Assembly: GCA_011174795.1 (NCBI GenBank) | Contig: DUEY01000005.1 | Location: forward strand, 4,885-54,044 | Direction of reading: 5' to 3' | Length of the DNA stretch: 49,160 bases | DNA from: Dehalococcoidia bacterium | Lineage (GTDB): Bacteria; Chloroflexota; Dehalococcoidia; SZUA-161 | Shown here: positions 6,841 to 14,539 of the stretch, piece after piece | How the letters are laid out: every line of letters begins with the position of its first letter | How positions within the stretch are numbered: the first letter of the stretch is position 1 | Program-made: the position numbers and the translations under genes | Notes under the pieces: model-generated | What the model was told of the DNA's origin: nothing | What the model saw: the letters and a program-made list of their open reading frames with translations, nothing else | Database searches by the model: none

Positions 6841-9294
6841 ATGGCTAAAACAGCGGAGAGAAAGACGGAGACACAGCGGATAGCGGACAAGGTGCGGTAC
6901 AGGACGATGATGGGCCAGCGTACGGGCAGGGTCGAGGAGCAGGAGAAGCTGGGTAAAATAAGCGATATCCGACCGACGCTGAGGCTTGATGTCGAGCGTG
7001 CCAGGCACGTTACGCAGGCATATAAGGAGACAGAGGGCGAGCCGATTGTCCTCAGGCGGGCGAAGGCGATGGCCAAGCATCTGGACAATATGACGATATA
7101 CATCAATGATTATGACCGCATTGCCGGTAATTCTTCACGTTCTCCCGACCACGTAATAAGCTATCCTGAGCTCTACTCCCGCTGGACAGATAAGGCCATC
7201 GAGATGGGCTACAAGGATATGGTGAGTGACGAAGAGCGGGAGGAGATGCACGAGATACTCAAGTACTGGTTCAATAAGTCGGTGCAGGGGGCGGAACGTT
7301 CTTATCTTGCCGAAGAGGATAAGCCCTACTGGTCCTACATGAACCAGGGTGTCTTTGTCTGGGTGCATGGCGCCCACTCTGGCCAGGTTCCGAACTACGA
7401 GAAGGTGTTTAAGGTTGGACTGAAAGGGATACTTAAAGAGGCGCAGGACAAGCTGGAGGAGGTTAAAGCCGACAGGGAGCTTGTACGTGACGACCCTAAG
7501 GAATTTCTGAAGCAAAAAGCGTTCCTGGAGGCAGTAATCATAAGCATTGAGGCTGCTATCAGGTGGGCACACCGGTATGCCGACCTGGCGAAGGCGATGG
7601 TCAAGGAGGAGAAGAGACCCGAGAGAAAGAAACAGCTGGAGAAGATTGCGAAGAGCTGTTCATGGGTTCCCGAGAACCCTCCGCGGTCATTCCACGAAGT
7701 CCTGCAGGCATGGTTCCTGCTCTTCCTGCTCGTGAGGGTGCTCGACATCCAGACCAGCGGTATCGGTGACAGGGTAGACTACCTGTGGTATCCGTTCTAC
7801 AAGAAGGACAAGGAAGAAGGGAGGATAACACCGGAGGAAGCCAAGGAGTTAATGGAGTTCATCTGGCTCAAGTTCACCGAGTTGGCTGACTTCAATGCCC
7901 CCATTATGGGCAGCGGCGCCCATACCACGCCCCGCTATATAACGATAGGCGGCCAGGACCGTCTGGGGCGGGATGCTACCAACGAGTTGACCTACCTGAT
8001 TATGGAAAGCGTCAAGTCGCTCGGTCTGGTAGAGCCGATGATGGTGGTCAGGGTTCACCGCAACACGCCGGATGAGTTCCTCTATCGCTTCACCGACATT
8101 ATGAGGGAGGATGCCGGGCATTACGGCATCTTCAACGATGAGTTCATGGTACGGTGGCTGATAAGCAAGGGAATGCCGATTGAGGATGCCCGCAATTACG
8201 GTATCGAGGGTTGCATGAGGTGGGCTGTTATCGGCAAGCCCATGGGACACCGCGGCATCGCCGGCGTAGGATTTGCCCTGCCAAAGTGCCTGGAATATGC
8301 GTTAAATCAGGGCAGGGATGACAAGTTCTTCGGCGGCAAACAGGTAGGGCCAAAGACGAAGGACCCGCTGAAATTCAAGTCAATCGAGGACGTGATACAG
8401 GCGTATCTGGAGCAGGTGAAGTTCTTCACCGAGAAGATAGTGATTTACAGCAATATCACGGATGCTCTCGAGGAGGAGTGGCTGCCGCAGCCTTTCAACT
8501 CGGCATTGCTGGACGGCTGCATTGAGAATGCCAAGGATGTCAGGGATATCCATTACTGGCACAAGACCAATATGCAGCCTGTTGGGCAGACAACGGTCGT
8601 TAACGCCCTGGCGGCGATGAAGAAGCTGATCTTCGAGGATAAAAAGGTAACCATGGCCCAGCTATTGCAGGCACTCAAGGATAACTGGGTTGGCCATGAA
8701 GAGCTGAGGCAGATGTTCCTCGATGCTCCCAAGTTCGGCAATGACGATGACTACGTAGACCTCTTTGCCCGGGATGTACACATCAGGACATGCGAGACGA
8801 TACACCAGTTTAAGACCATCTATGGATTCAACGTTCAGTCCGACGGCAGCGGCAGCGCCAGCTATTTCTCATTCAGCGGTCTTACCGGAGCCACACCCGA
8901 CGGCAGGAAAGACCGCGACGTTTTCACCGATGGCACTGTCTCCCCGGCGCCAGGCACCGATAAGAAGGGGCCGACCGCAGTCCTGAGGTCGGTTGCCAAG
9001 ATAGACCCGCTGCTGACCTTCAATCACCTGTTCAACCAGCGGTGGATGCCGGAGTTCCTCGAGGGTGATAACAGGTCGAAGTTCGTGGCTTATTTGAAAA
9101 CGTTCATAGACCTCGGCATTCACCATATCCAGGGCAACGTGATTGACGATAAGGTTCTGCGCGATGCCCAGAAGCACCCTGAGAACTACGAGAGGCTGGT
9201 GGTGAGGGTCGCTGGCTTCAGCGCCTATTTCACCGATATGCACAAAGAGGTGCAGGACCAGATTATCGAGCGCACGAAGCAGCGGTTCAACTAA
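6841..9294 (+). CDS. Glycyl radical enzyme (pyruvate formate-lyase superfamily) of unassigned reaction
   Basis: Glycyl radical enzymes carry a stable radical on a C-terminal Gly and start chemistry through an active-site Cys. Both are visible: Cys458 in Y-G-I-E-G-C-M-R-W and Gly792 in V-R-V-A-G-F-S-A-Y-F. The 817-residue length and the N-terminal P-F-L-type domain (E-T-E-G-E-P-I-V, R-A-K-A-M-A) fit the dehydratase, decarboxylase and X-succinate synthase branch rather than pyruvate formate-lyase, which has a Cys-Cys pair. The Glu two residues after the Cys, used by diol dehydratases, choline lyase and hydroxyphenylacetate decarboxylase, is Arg here, so those reactions are unlikely. Fumarate-adding synthases also need no such Glu, but no small subunits are nearby. 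No activase gene lies in the window. AAAGGAGG precedes the ATG. The gene is monocistronic between a promoter and a terminator. Confidence 0.9.
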   Translation: MAKTAERKTETQRIADKVRYRTMMGQRTGRVEEQEKLGKISDIRPTLRLDVERARHVTQAYKETEGEPIVLRRAKAMAKHLDNMTIYINDYDRIAGNSSRSPDHVISYPELYSRWTDKAIEMGYKDMVSDEEREEMHEILKYWFNKSVQGAERSYLAEEDKPYWSYMNQGVFVWVHGAHSGQVPNYEKVFKVGLKGILKEAQDKLEEVKADRELVRDDPKEFLKQKAFLEAVIISIEAAIRWAHRYADLAKAMVKEEKRPERKKQLEKIAKSCSWVPENPPRSFHEVLQAWFLLFLLVRVLDIQTSGIGDRVDYLWYPFYKKDKEEGRITPEEAKELMEFIWLKFTELADFNAPIMGSGAHTTPRYITIGGQDRLGRDATNELTYLIMESVKSLGLVEPMMVVRVHRNTPDEFLYRFTDIMREDAGHYGIFNDEFMVRWLISKGMPIEDARNYGIEGCMRWAVIGKPMGHRGIAGVGFALPKCLEYALNQGRDDKFFGGKQVGPKTKDPLKFKSIEDVIQAYLEQVKFFTEKIVIYSNITDALEEEWLPQPFNSALLDGCIENAKDVRDIHYWHKTNMQPVGQTTVVNALAAMKKLIFEDKKVTMAQLLQALKDNWVGHEELRQMFLDAPKFGNDDDYVDLFARDVHIRTCETIHQFKTIYGFNVQSDGSGSASYFSFSGLTGATPDGRKDRDVFTDGTVSPAPGTDKKGPTAVLRSVAKIDPLLTFNHLFNQRWMPEFLEGDNRSKFVAYLKTFIDLGIHHIQGNVIDDKVLRDAQKHPENYERLVVRVAGFSAYFTDMHKEVQDQIIERTKQRFN

Positions 9295-9322
9295 GACAGG
9301 CTACAGGCGTGGCTTGTATTTT

Positions 9323-9366
9323 GGGGAAGGGCGGCCGAAGGCGTAAGGCCGCCCTTCCCCGTTTTT
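9323..9366 (+). terminator. Strong intrinsic terminator after the glycyl radical enzyme gene
   Basis: A perfect 14-bp GC-rich stem (9323-9336 with 9347-9360) around a 10-nt loop is followed by GTTTTT. The T-run is only on the plus strand. Confidence 0.9.
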
Positions 9367-9385
9367 GTAGCATTATGAGCGGTGC

Positions 9386-9778
9386 CTATGACTCGGCCTT
9401 CTTGAAGGCGTGCAGGGTGGTATTGTCGTCTATCTTCTCGAAGTCTACCTCGACGGGCATGCCGATGTAGACCTCCTCAGGTTCCATGAGACCGTGGGTT
9501 ATCAGCCGTGGTCCTTCCTCGAGCTCTACGAGCAGCACCGGCCAGGGATAGGGCATGGTTGCATGCTGTATGGTATAGCTGTGCACGGTTCCTTTGCCGC
9601 TGCACTTGGTCCATTCATACTCGAATGAGTTGCAGTAGGGGCACATCTCTATCGGCCAGAAACGGAACTTGCCGCAGTCTTTACATTTCTGCAGCAGCAA
9701 CTCGTGGCGCTTCAGGCCGTCGTAGTATTCCTGGTTTATAGGTCCCGGCCACGGGGCCAGTCTCGGTACCTCAGACAT
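9386..9778 (-). CDS. DUF35 zinc-ribbon/OB-fold protein, partner of the Ltp2-like aldolase
   Basis: A 130-residue acyl-CoA-associated OB-fold protein with an N-terminal zinc ribbon, C-K-D-C-G followed by C-P-Y-C. The later E-L-E-E-G-P-R-L segment is typical of the OB domain. DUF35 proteins form complexes with thiolase-like enzymes: in steroid side-chain breakdown the DUF35 domain of ChsH2 binds the aldolase Ltp2, and BbsA binds thiolase BbsB in anaerobic toluene breakdown. The gene is last in a minus-strand block and starts 12 bp after the Ltp2-like gene, with AGAGGAG before the ATG. The zinc ribbon lies between a helical start (Y-Y-D-G-L-K) and the OB fold. It is likely needed for folding or activity of its neighbour. 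Confidence 0.9.
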   Translation of the reverse strand: MSEVPRLAPWPGPINQEYYDGLKRHELLLQKCKDCGKFRFWPIEMCPYCNSFEYEWTKCSGKGTVHSYTIQHATMPYPWPVLLVELEEGPRLITHGLMEPEEVYIGMPVEVDFEKIDDNTTLHAFKKAES

Positions 9779-9790
9779 AGGACTTCTCCT

Positions 9791-10951
9791 CTAGGGTGAA
9801 CGTAGAATCAATGCGCCGGTAGGGATGCCGCTGCCGGCGGTAACGAGCACATGTTTGCAGTCGGGCACCTGTACCGGCGAGGTGCCCCTTATCTGGCGCA
9901 CGCCCTCGACTATCTGGTTCACGCCGTGGATGTAGGCCTCGGAGAGGCAACCGCCGCTGGTATTGCAGGGAAGCCTGCCGTCTATCTGCAGGGCGCCGTC
10001 TCTGACAAATGGACCGCCCTCCCCGAACTTGCAGAAGCCGAAGCTCTCCAACTGCATTATCACCAGCGGGGTGAAGGCGTCGTAGAACTGGGCGCAGTCG
10101 ATATCCTCAGGCCCTATTCCCGCCTCCTTCCACAGGTGCGGGGCAAGGCGGGTGTATTCCTCCAGGTCGGCGATATTCTCGCGCTGATAGCTGGTCATCA
10201 TCTCAATCCAGCTGCCCGTCCCCTGCTCCGCAGCCATGATATAGACCGGCTTCTGCTTCAGGTCTTTCGCCCTCTCCGGTGAGGTCACGATGAGGGCAGC
10301 TGCGCCGTCCGTCTCCTGGCAGTAATCGAACAGGCGCAGCGGGTAGGCGATCATTCGGGCGTTGGCGTGGTCCTCGAGCGTCAGGGGCCTGTCGTGCATC
10401 ATAGCCTTCGGGTTCATGTTGGCGTGCCTCCTGAAGGCAACGGCAACCTCGCCTAAATCGGTGGTCTTGGTGCCGTAGAGGTGTATGTGTCTGATAGCCA
10501 TGACCGCGACCATAGAGCCCGGTGCCATCAGGCCGAAGGGTATAGAGTACTGGAAGTGTCCTGCCATAGGCATCGCCGACGCCATTTGTCCGTAGCGGAA
10601 CCCTGAGCGTTCATTCAGCGCCCGGAAGCATGCCACATACTTAGCCTTGCCCAGTGCCACCGCCATAGCCGCCATTTGCACGATACCACAGCCAGCGCCG
10701 CCGCCGAAGAAGACCTCGGGGAAGAACCTCAGGTTCTCGATGCCGAAGTTCCTGGCTATCTCGTCGACCTGGTTGCTGTCTACCGAAAACCTGACGATAC
10801 CGTCGAGTTCCTTGGGACTTATCCCGGCGTCCTCACAGGCTGCCTTTATCGCCTCTAGCGCCAGGCGCATCTCGCTGCGGCCGGAGTTCTTGGAGTACTC
10901 CGTCTCACCGATGCCGACGATACAGGCCTTGTCTTTCAAAGAATCCGCCAT
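9791..10951 (-). CDS. Ltp2-like thiolase-fold aldolase (retro-aldol side-chain cleavage)
   Basis: A 386-residue thiolase-fold protein that, from remembered sequence, closely resembles Mycobacterium Ltp2. That enzyme splits the beta-hydroxyacyl-CoA of the steroid side chain by retro-aldol cleavage. Shared stretches include K-N-S-G-R-S-E-M-R-L-A, R-A-L-N-E-R-S-G-F-R-Y-G-Q and S-E-A-Y-I-H-G. The nucleophilic Cys of true thiolases is absent: the aligned position in G-G-G-A-G-C-G-I-V-Q is Gly and the Cys is shifted by four. Tyr290 (F-Y-D-A-F-T-P) and Tyr340 (A-Y-I-H-G) have the same 50-residue spacing as the two tyrosines I recall as catalytic in Ltp2. Upstream are two hot-dog hydratase genes and downstream a DUF35 gene, the expected partners. 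The natural substrate is inferred only as far as a branched beta-hydroxyacyl-CoA. Confidence 0.88.
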   Translation of the reverse strand: MADSLKDKACIVGIGETEYSKNSGRSEMRLALEAIKAACEDAGISPKELDGIVRFSVDSNQVDEIARNFGIENLRFFPEVFFGGGAGCGIVQMAAMAVALGKAKYVACFRALNERSGFRYGQMASAMPMAGHFQYSIPFGLMAPGSMVAVMAIRHIHLYGTKTTDLGEVAVAFRRHANMNPKAMMHDRPLTLEDHANARMIAYPLRLFDYCQETDGAAALIVTSPERAKDLKQKPVYIMAAEQGTGSWIEMMTSYQRENIADLEEYTRLAPHLWKEAGIGPEDIDCAQFYDAFTPLVIMQLESFGFCKFGEGGPFVRDGALQIDGRLPCNTSGGCLSEAYIHGVNQIVEGVRQIRGTSPVQVPDCKHVLVTAGSGIPTGALILRSP

Positions 10952-11005
10952 TTTTCAACCTTCTAATGTCTTAGTATACAGCCGCATGTGACCCAGCAAT
11001 AGCCA

Positions 11006-11473
11006 CTAGCTGCCGGAACCCCGGGTAGGCAAGGCCATGGTGATCTGGGCATTACAGAAGGGGCCTTCCTGGGTCACGGAGTTGACCTGTAGTTCAACCA
11101 GGTGCAGGCCTGACAGATACCCTTCGTCCTCGCCCCCGATCCATTTCCTGATCACACTACCTGATACTGTCATCGTATCGCCAACACAGCAATTACCTTC
11201 GATGTTGAAACGGGTCTTCTTTAGTTCTCCTTCGGGACCGCTCCAGTCGGTCGCCAGCCTGGACAATATACCTTCGGAGTGCATAATATTAACGATCATA
11301 TCCCTCTGCTGTGCCTTTAGAGCGAAATCTTTGTCATGGTGCATCGGGTTGGTGTCTCTCGTAGCCCAGGCACCGCCACTGATCTTGACCGCTGTCATTT
11401 GCATCGAGTAGGAGCCAATATCCTGCCCCTCCGTTACATCCTCCCAATAAACCGTATGATGAGACATCTTCAA
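11006..11473 (-). CDS. MaoC-like hot-dog enoyl-CoA hydratase, catalytic subunit (ChsH1-like)
   Basis: A 155-residue hot-dog protein that adds water to an enoyl-CoA. The hydratase motif is visible as A-T-R-D-T-N-P-M-H-H-D, which supplies the catalytic Asp and His of the R-specific hydratase family. The gene overlaps its upstream neighbour by 4 bp (ATGA), so the two products are probably made together. That neighbour is a second hot-dog protein without the motif, as in the ChsH1-ChsH2 heteromer of cholesterol side-chain degradation. The product would be the substrate of the aldolase encoded 54 bp downstream. Confidence 0.88.
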   Translation of the reverse strand: MKMSHHTVYWEDVTEGQDIGSYSMQMTAVKISGGAWATRDTNPMHHDKDFALKAQQRDMIVNIMHSEGILSRLATDWSGPEGELKKTRFNIEGNCCVGDTMTVSGSVIRKWIGGEDEGYLSGLHLVELQVNSVTQEGPFCNAQITMALPTRGSGS

Positions 11474-11979
11474 CTCCCTTCGCCTTGTTCTTTCGGTTTA
11501 TACTTCAGCACAGTCCTGACCTCTCGTCCAACCATCTCACCCTTCTGGTTATAGTATGTTTGGGTCGTGGTGATGAAGTGCCCGTCCCCGATGCGTGTCC
11601 TCTTCATGTCGGATACGCTGTCGAGCTTCATGATGTAGTATAGCTGGTCACCGGGGCGCACCGGCTTGTGGAACTCATGTATCATGTCTGTGGCAATCCA
11701 GGTGTCGACGCCGGGGAGTTCGAGTTCCGCCATGGGCATCCAGGGAAACTCAGGGAATGGCCACATCCGGGGCATGCACCACACCATTAGCATCTGGGGA
11801 GGCGCAATGATGCCGCCATACTTGCTCTTCTTTGCGTACTCCTCATCGGTGTACAGGGGATTTGCGTCCTCCATCATTTCACAATAGTGCCTGATCATCG
11901 ACTTATCAACTTCGTCAGGGGCATAGAAGGGCTCGGATTCCTTGCCTATCAACGCCAAATCCTTTTCACTTAGTGCCAT
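11470..11979 (-). CDS. MaoC/FAS1-type dehydratase N-terminal-like hot-dog subunit (ChsH2 N-domain-like)
   Basis: A 169-residue hot-dog fold protein. At the position where the catalytic subunit has D-T-N-P-M-H-H this one reads D-A-N-P-L-Y-T-D, so the His is lost and the protein is probably structural, lining the acyl-CoA tunnel of a heteromer. Y-G-G-I-I-A-P-P follows, as in FAS1-like dehydratase domains. In Mycobacterium ChsH2 this domain is fused to a DUF35 domain; here the DUF35 part is a separate gene two places downstream. It overlaps the catalytic subunit gene by 4 bp. Confidence 0.85.
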   Translation of the reverse strand: MALSEKDLALIGKESEPFYAPDEVDKSMIRHYCEMMEDANPLYTDEEYAKKSKYGGIIAPPQMLMVWCMPRMWPFPEFPWMPMAELELPGVDTWIATDMIHEFHKPVRPGDQLYYIMKLDSVSDMKRTRIGDGHFITTTQTYYNQKGEMVGREVRTVLKYKPKEQGEGS

Positions 11980-12059
11980 TTAAGTTCACCTCCATGGGTA
12001 TGGTTAATATAGTACTTCTCCGCCTTCTTCCTATGCATACCGAGACCGGCGGATTGATA

Positions 12060-12854
12060 TTATTTCCCCTTCCAGACCGGTGGCCGCTTCTCCATGAATG
12101 CTTTTGGTCCCTCTTTGGCATCCTCTGTATCGAAGATAATCCAGGACTGCAGTCTCTCGATGGAGTATGCTGCATCGAGGGCAAGGCCTCGGAGCACGGA
12201 TTCCTTTATCGCCTGCACCGCAAGCGGGCCATTGGAGCAGATTTTCTCGGCATACTGCATTGCTGTCGGCATGAGTTCCTCGCGGGGCACGACCTTGTTA
12301 ATCAGACCTATCTCGTAGGCTTCCTGGGCGGTGAACTGGTTGGCGGTGAGCAGCATCTCCATGGCGCGGCAGTAGGGTATCTGGCGGGGGAGCCTCACCG
12401 TCGTGCCGCCACCGGGGAAAAGCGCCCAGGTGGGCTCCATAACGGCGAAAACTGCGTTCTCAGAGGCGACCCTGATATCCGTGCCGAGGAGCATCTCCAA
12501 CCCGCCACCAAGACAGTAGCCGTTAACTGCTGCGATTACCGGCTTCCAGAGGTCGAACCCGCGGAGCACGGCGTTGAGGGGTCTGGTATCCGACTGGAGG
12601 TCCCTGAGGTCGGCCTCGGTGATTCTGGGGAGGAACGTCTGGAGGTCGCCGCCGACGGAGAAGGCAGTCTTGCCGGCGCCGGTGATGATGGCTACCCAGA
12701 TATTGCGGTCGTCCCGGATATCCATCCAGGCGTCGGAAAGACGCTCCATCATTTCGTCGTCCATGGCGTTCATAGCCTGGCGGCGGTTCATGGTGACGAT
12801 TGCGATATGGTCCTTCTTCTCATAGATTACTGCTGGTTGCTTCTCCTCTGCCAT
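12060..12854 (-). CDS. Enoyl-CoA hydratase/crotonase family protein
   Basis: A 264-residue crotonase. The oxyanion-hole segments A-F-S-V-G-G-D-L and G-Y-C-L-G-G-G are present, with acidic residues in G-G-G-L-E-M and M-E-P-T-W where hydratases carry their catalytic Glu pair. The ATG at 12854 is chosen over an upstream in-frame start at 12938 because AGGAGGC stands just before it and the longer version would run into the preceding gene. It probably hydrates an unsaturated acyl-CoA in the same pathway as its neighbours. The exact member of the crotonase family cannot be told. Confidence 0.88.
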   Translation of the reverse strand: MAEEKQPAVIYEKKDHIAIVTMNRRQAMNAMDDEMMERLSDAWMDIRDDRNIWVAIITGAGKTAFSVGGDLQTFLPRITEADLRDLQSDTRPLNAVLRGFDLWKPVIAAVNGYCLGGGLEMLLGTDIRVASENAVFAVMEPTWALFPGGGTTVRLPRQIPYCRAMEMLLTANQFTAQEAYEIGLINKVVPREELMPTAMQYAEKICSNGPLAVQAIKESVLRGLALDAAYSIERLQSWIIFDTEDAKEGPKAFMEKRPPVWKGK

Positions 12855-12901
12855 GTTTGCCTCCTGTATTTTTATAGTGAGACTTTTAGTAATTCCTGTG
12901 C

Positions 12902-13318
12902 CTAGCTCTCTACCGGCTTGAACTTGGGCAGGTACCAATCCTGGTCTTCGACCTTCTCGAAGAACAACTCGACAGGCATATCAACATATAAATCCTCGTT
13001 TTTGCAGCCTACTATATTGGTATGCATCCGGGGCCCTTCCTCCAGCTCCACGATGGCGACATGGAAGGGTGTATCAAAGGCTGGATAGAGCGCCTGGTGT
13101 GTGACTTCCCAGGTGAAGATTTTAGCCTTTCCGCTCGCCTTGACACGCTGGAAATTCGTGCTCATGCACCTGGGACAAAGGATACTGGGGGGAAGCCAAT
13201 AGTAACCGCAGTCATCGCACCTCTGGATGAGCAACTCCTGTCTCTGGCAGCTATCCCAGTAGGGCTTTGAGTCTTCACTGGGCAACGGAAGCGGTTTAGG
13301 TATCTTGAATTCCGCCAT
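12902..13318 (-). CDS. DUF35 zinc-ribbon/OB-fold protein, second copy
   Basis: A 138-residue protein with the zinc ribbon C-D-D-C-G-Y-Y and C-P-R-C and an OB fold containing E-L-E-E-G-P-R-M. The ATG at 13318 is preferred over an in-frame start at 13348 inside the upstream gene because AAGGAGGT lies seven bases before it. That ribosome site is formed by the last codons of the thiolase-like gene, 2 bp away, so the two are coupled. As with the first DUF35/thiolase-like pair, the product should bind its neighbour and present acyl-CoA. Confidence 0.9.
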   Translation of the reverse strand: MAEFKIPKPLPLPSEDSKPYWDSCQRQELLIQRCDDCGYYWLPPSILCPRCMSTNFQRVKASGKAKIFTWEVTHQALYPAFDTPFHVAIVELEEGPRMHTNIVGCKNEDLYVDMPVELFFEKVEDQDWYLPKFKPVES

Positions 13319-13320
13319 GA

Positions 13321-14490
13321 TTACCTCCTTAAGATCATGGTAGAGCAACTGAAGGTTGGAGGATACTCGTTGACCACGCCGCCGAAGCCGGTAACGTAAG
13401 CGGTCTCCGCATCCTTCACCTGCCTCTCACCACAATCTCCCCTAAGCTGTTGTACTGCCTCTATGATGTGGCCGAAACCGAACGTGTGGCCTTCTGAGAG
13501 CAGGCCACCGGCAGTGTTGCAGGGGAGCTCTCCACCGAGCTCTATCCTGCCGTCCTCGACGAATGGGCCACTTTCTCCTACTTTACAGAAGCCCCCCGAC
13601 TCCAGTTGGACTATAAAGACGATAGTGTAGGCGTCGTAAAGCTGACAGATATCTATATCCTTGGGGGAGAGCTTTGCCATTTTATAAGCTGTATCGCCGG
13701 CCTTTGCCCATACAGCCCAATCGGATACATCAGGACGGCGCCAGGGACGCAGCAGCGGTGCTCCGTGGGCCTGGCCAAATCCGCTGATATAAACGGGCTT
13801 GTGCTTGAGGTTCTTAGCCCTCTCCGCTGAGGTAACTACTACGGCTGCACCGCCATCGGTCCAGGCGCAGCAATCGAACAAGCGCAGGGGCTCCACCACC
13901 CAGCGAGAATTCTGATGGTCCTCCAGCGTCATGGGCCTGCCATACATCTGGGCGTTTGGGTTCATGTTGGCGTGTTTTCTGCAGGCGACAGCGATTGCGC
14001 CGAACTGCTGGCTGGTGGTCCCGAAGTCGTGCATATGCCTGCGGGCTATCTGGGCAAGGAACGGTGTCGCCCCGATTTCTCCATAGGGCAGGGTAAACTC
14101 AAAGCCGGGAGGTAAACCGAGAGGGACGTCGATGGGATTGTTCTGCCAGCCATAGCAGCAGACAACGTTATTGCATATGCCTGCGTTGATTGCCATGGCA
14201 GCCATTTGTACTAGGATGATGGGTGTAGCGCCACCGGCATCTACCGTTGAGGTGAAGCCGGAGTGGATTCCCAGCAGGTCAGCCGCTCTTCCTGCAAAGC
14301 CATGACGCTCGCCCTGCTGTGACGGGTGCACAAGAAGAAGCCCGTCGATGTCATCCTTGGTGAGTCCGGCATCCTCTATAGCTCTCTTGCAGCCCTCGAG
14401 GGCGAAGCCCATGGTACTGCTTTCGGGGTTCTTCCGGGCGAGCTTGGTTATGCCAACTCCAGCTATGGCATATTTATCCTTCAAGCTCAA
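13321..14490 (-). CDS. Thiolase-fold lipid-transfer/aldolase-like protein (SCP-x/Ltp type)
   Basis: A 389-residue paralogue of the Ltp2-like protein. The nucleophilic Cys position is Gly/Ala in V-D-A-G-G-A-T-P-I-I, so classic thiolysis is unlikely. One of the aldolase tyrosines is kept in Q-L-Y-D-A-Y-T, but the second site reads S-E-G-H-T-F-G, with His in place of Tyr. It may therefore be an aldolase variant or have another C-C cleaving role. The start is TTG at 14490, seven bases after a full AAAGGAGGT ribosome site; no better ATG is available. The DUF35 gene follows at once. Confidence 0.86.
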   Translation of the reverse strand: MSLKDKYAIAGVGITKLARKNPESSTMGFALEGCKRAIEDAGLTKDDIDGLLLVHPSQQGERHGFAGRAADLLGIHSGFTSTVDAGGATPIILVQMAAMAINAGICNNVVCCYGWQNNPIDVPLGLPPGFEFTLPYGEIGATPFLAQIARRHMHDFGTTSQQFGAIAVACRKHANMNPNAQMYGRPMTLEDHQNSRWVVEPLRLFDCCAWTDGGAAVVVTSAERAKNLKHKPVYISGFGQAHGAPLLRPWRRPDVSDWAVWAKAGDTAYKMAKLSPKDIDICQLYDAYTIVFIVQLESGGFCKVGESGPFVEDGRIELGGELPCNTAGGLLSEGHTFGFGHIIEAVQQLRGDCGERQVKDAETAYVTGFGGVVNEYPPTFSCSTMILRR

Positions 14491-14539
14491 TCTTTCACCT
14501 CCTTTACTGCGTCAGCGGGAAGTTCAGACTGCCAGCCCT

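Noticed and set aside
9791-10951. Annotation as ordinary acetyl-CoA acetyltransferase
   Set aside because: The nucleophilic Cys is not at the thiolase position and the Tyr pair and context match an Ltp2-type aldolase.
11973-12905. Long plus-strand open frame of 310 codons
   Set aside because: It lies antisense to the enoyl-CoA hydratase, has no family motif and no convincing ribosome site.
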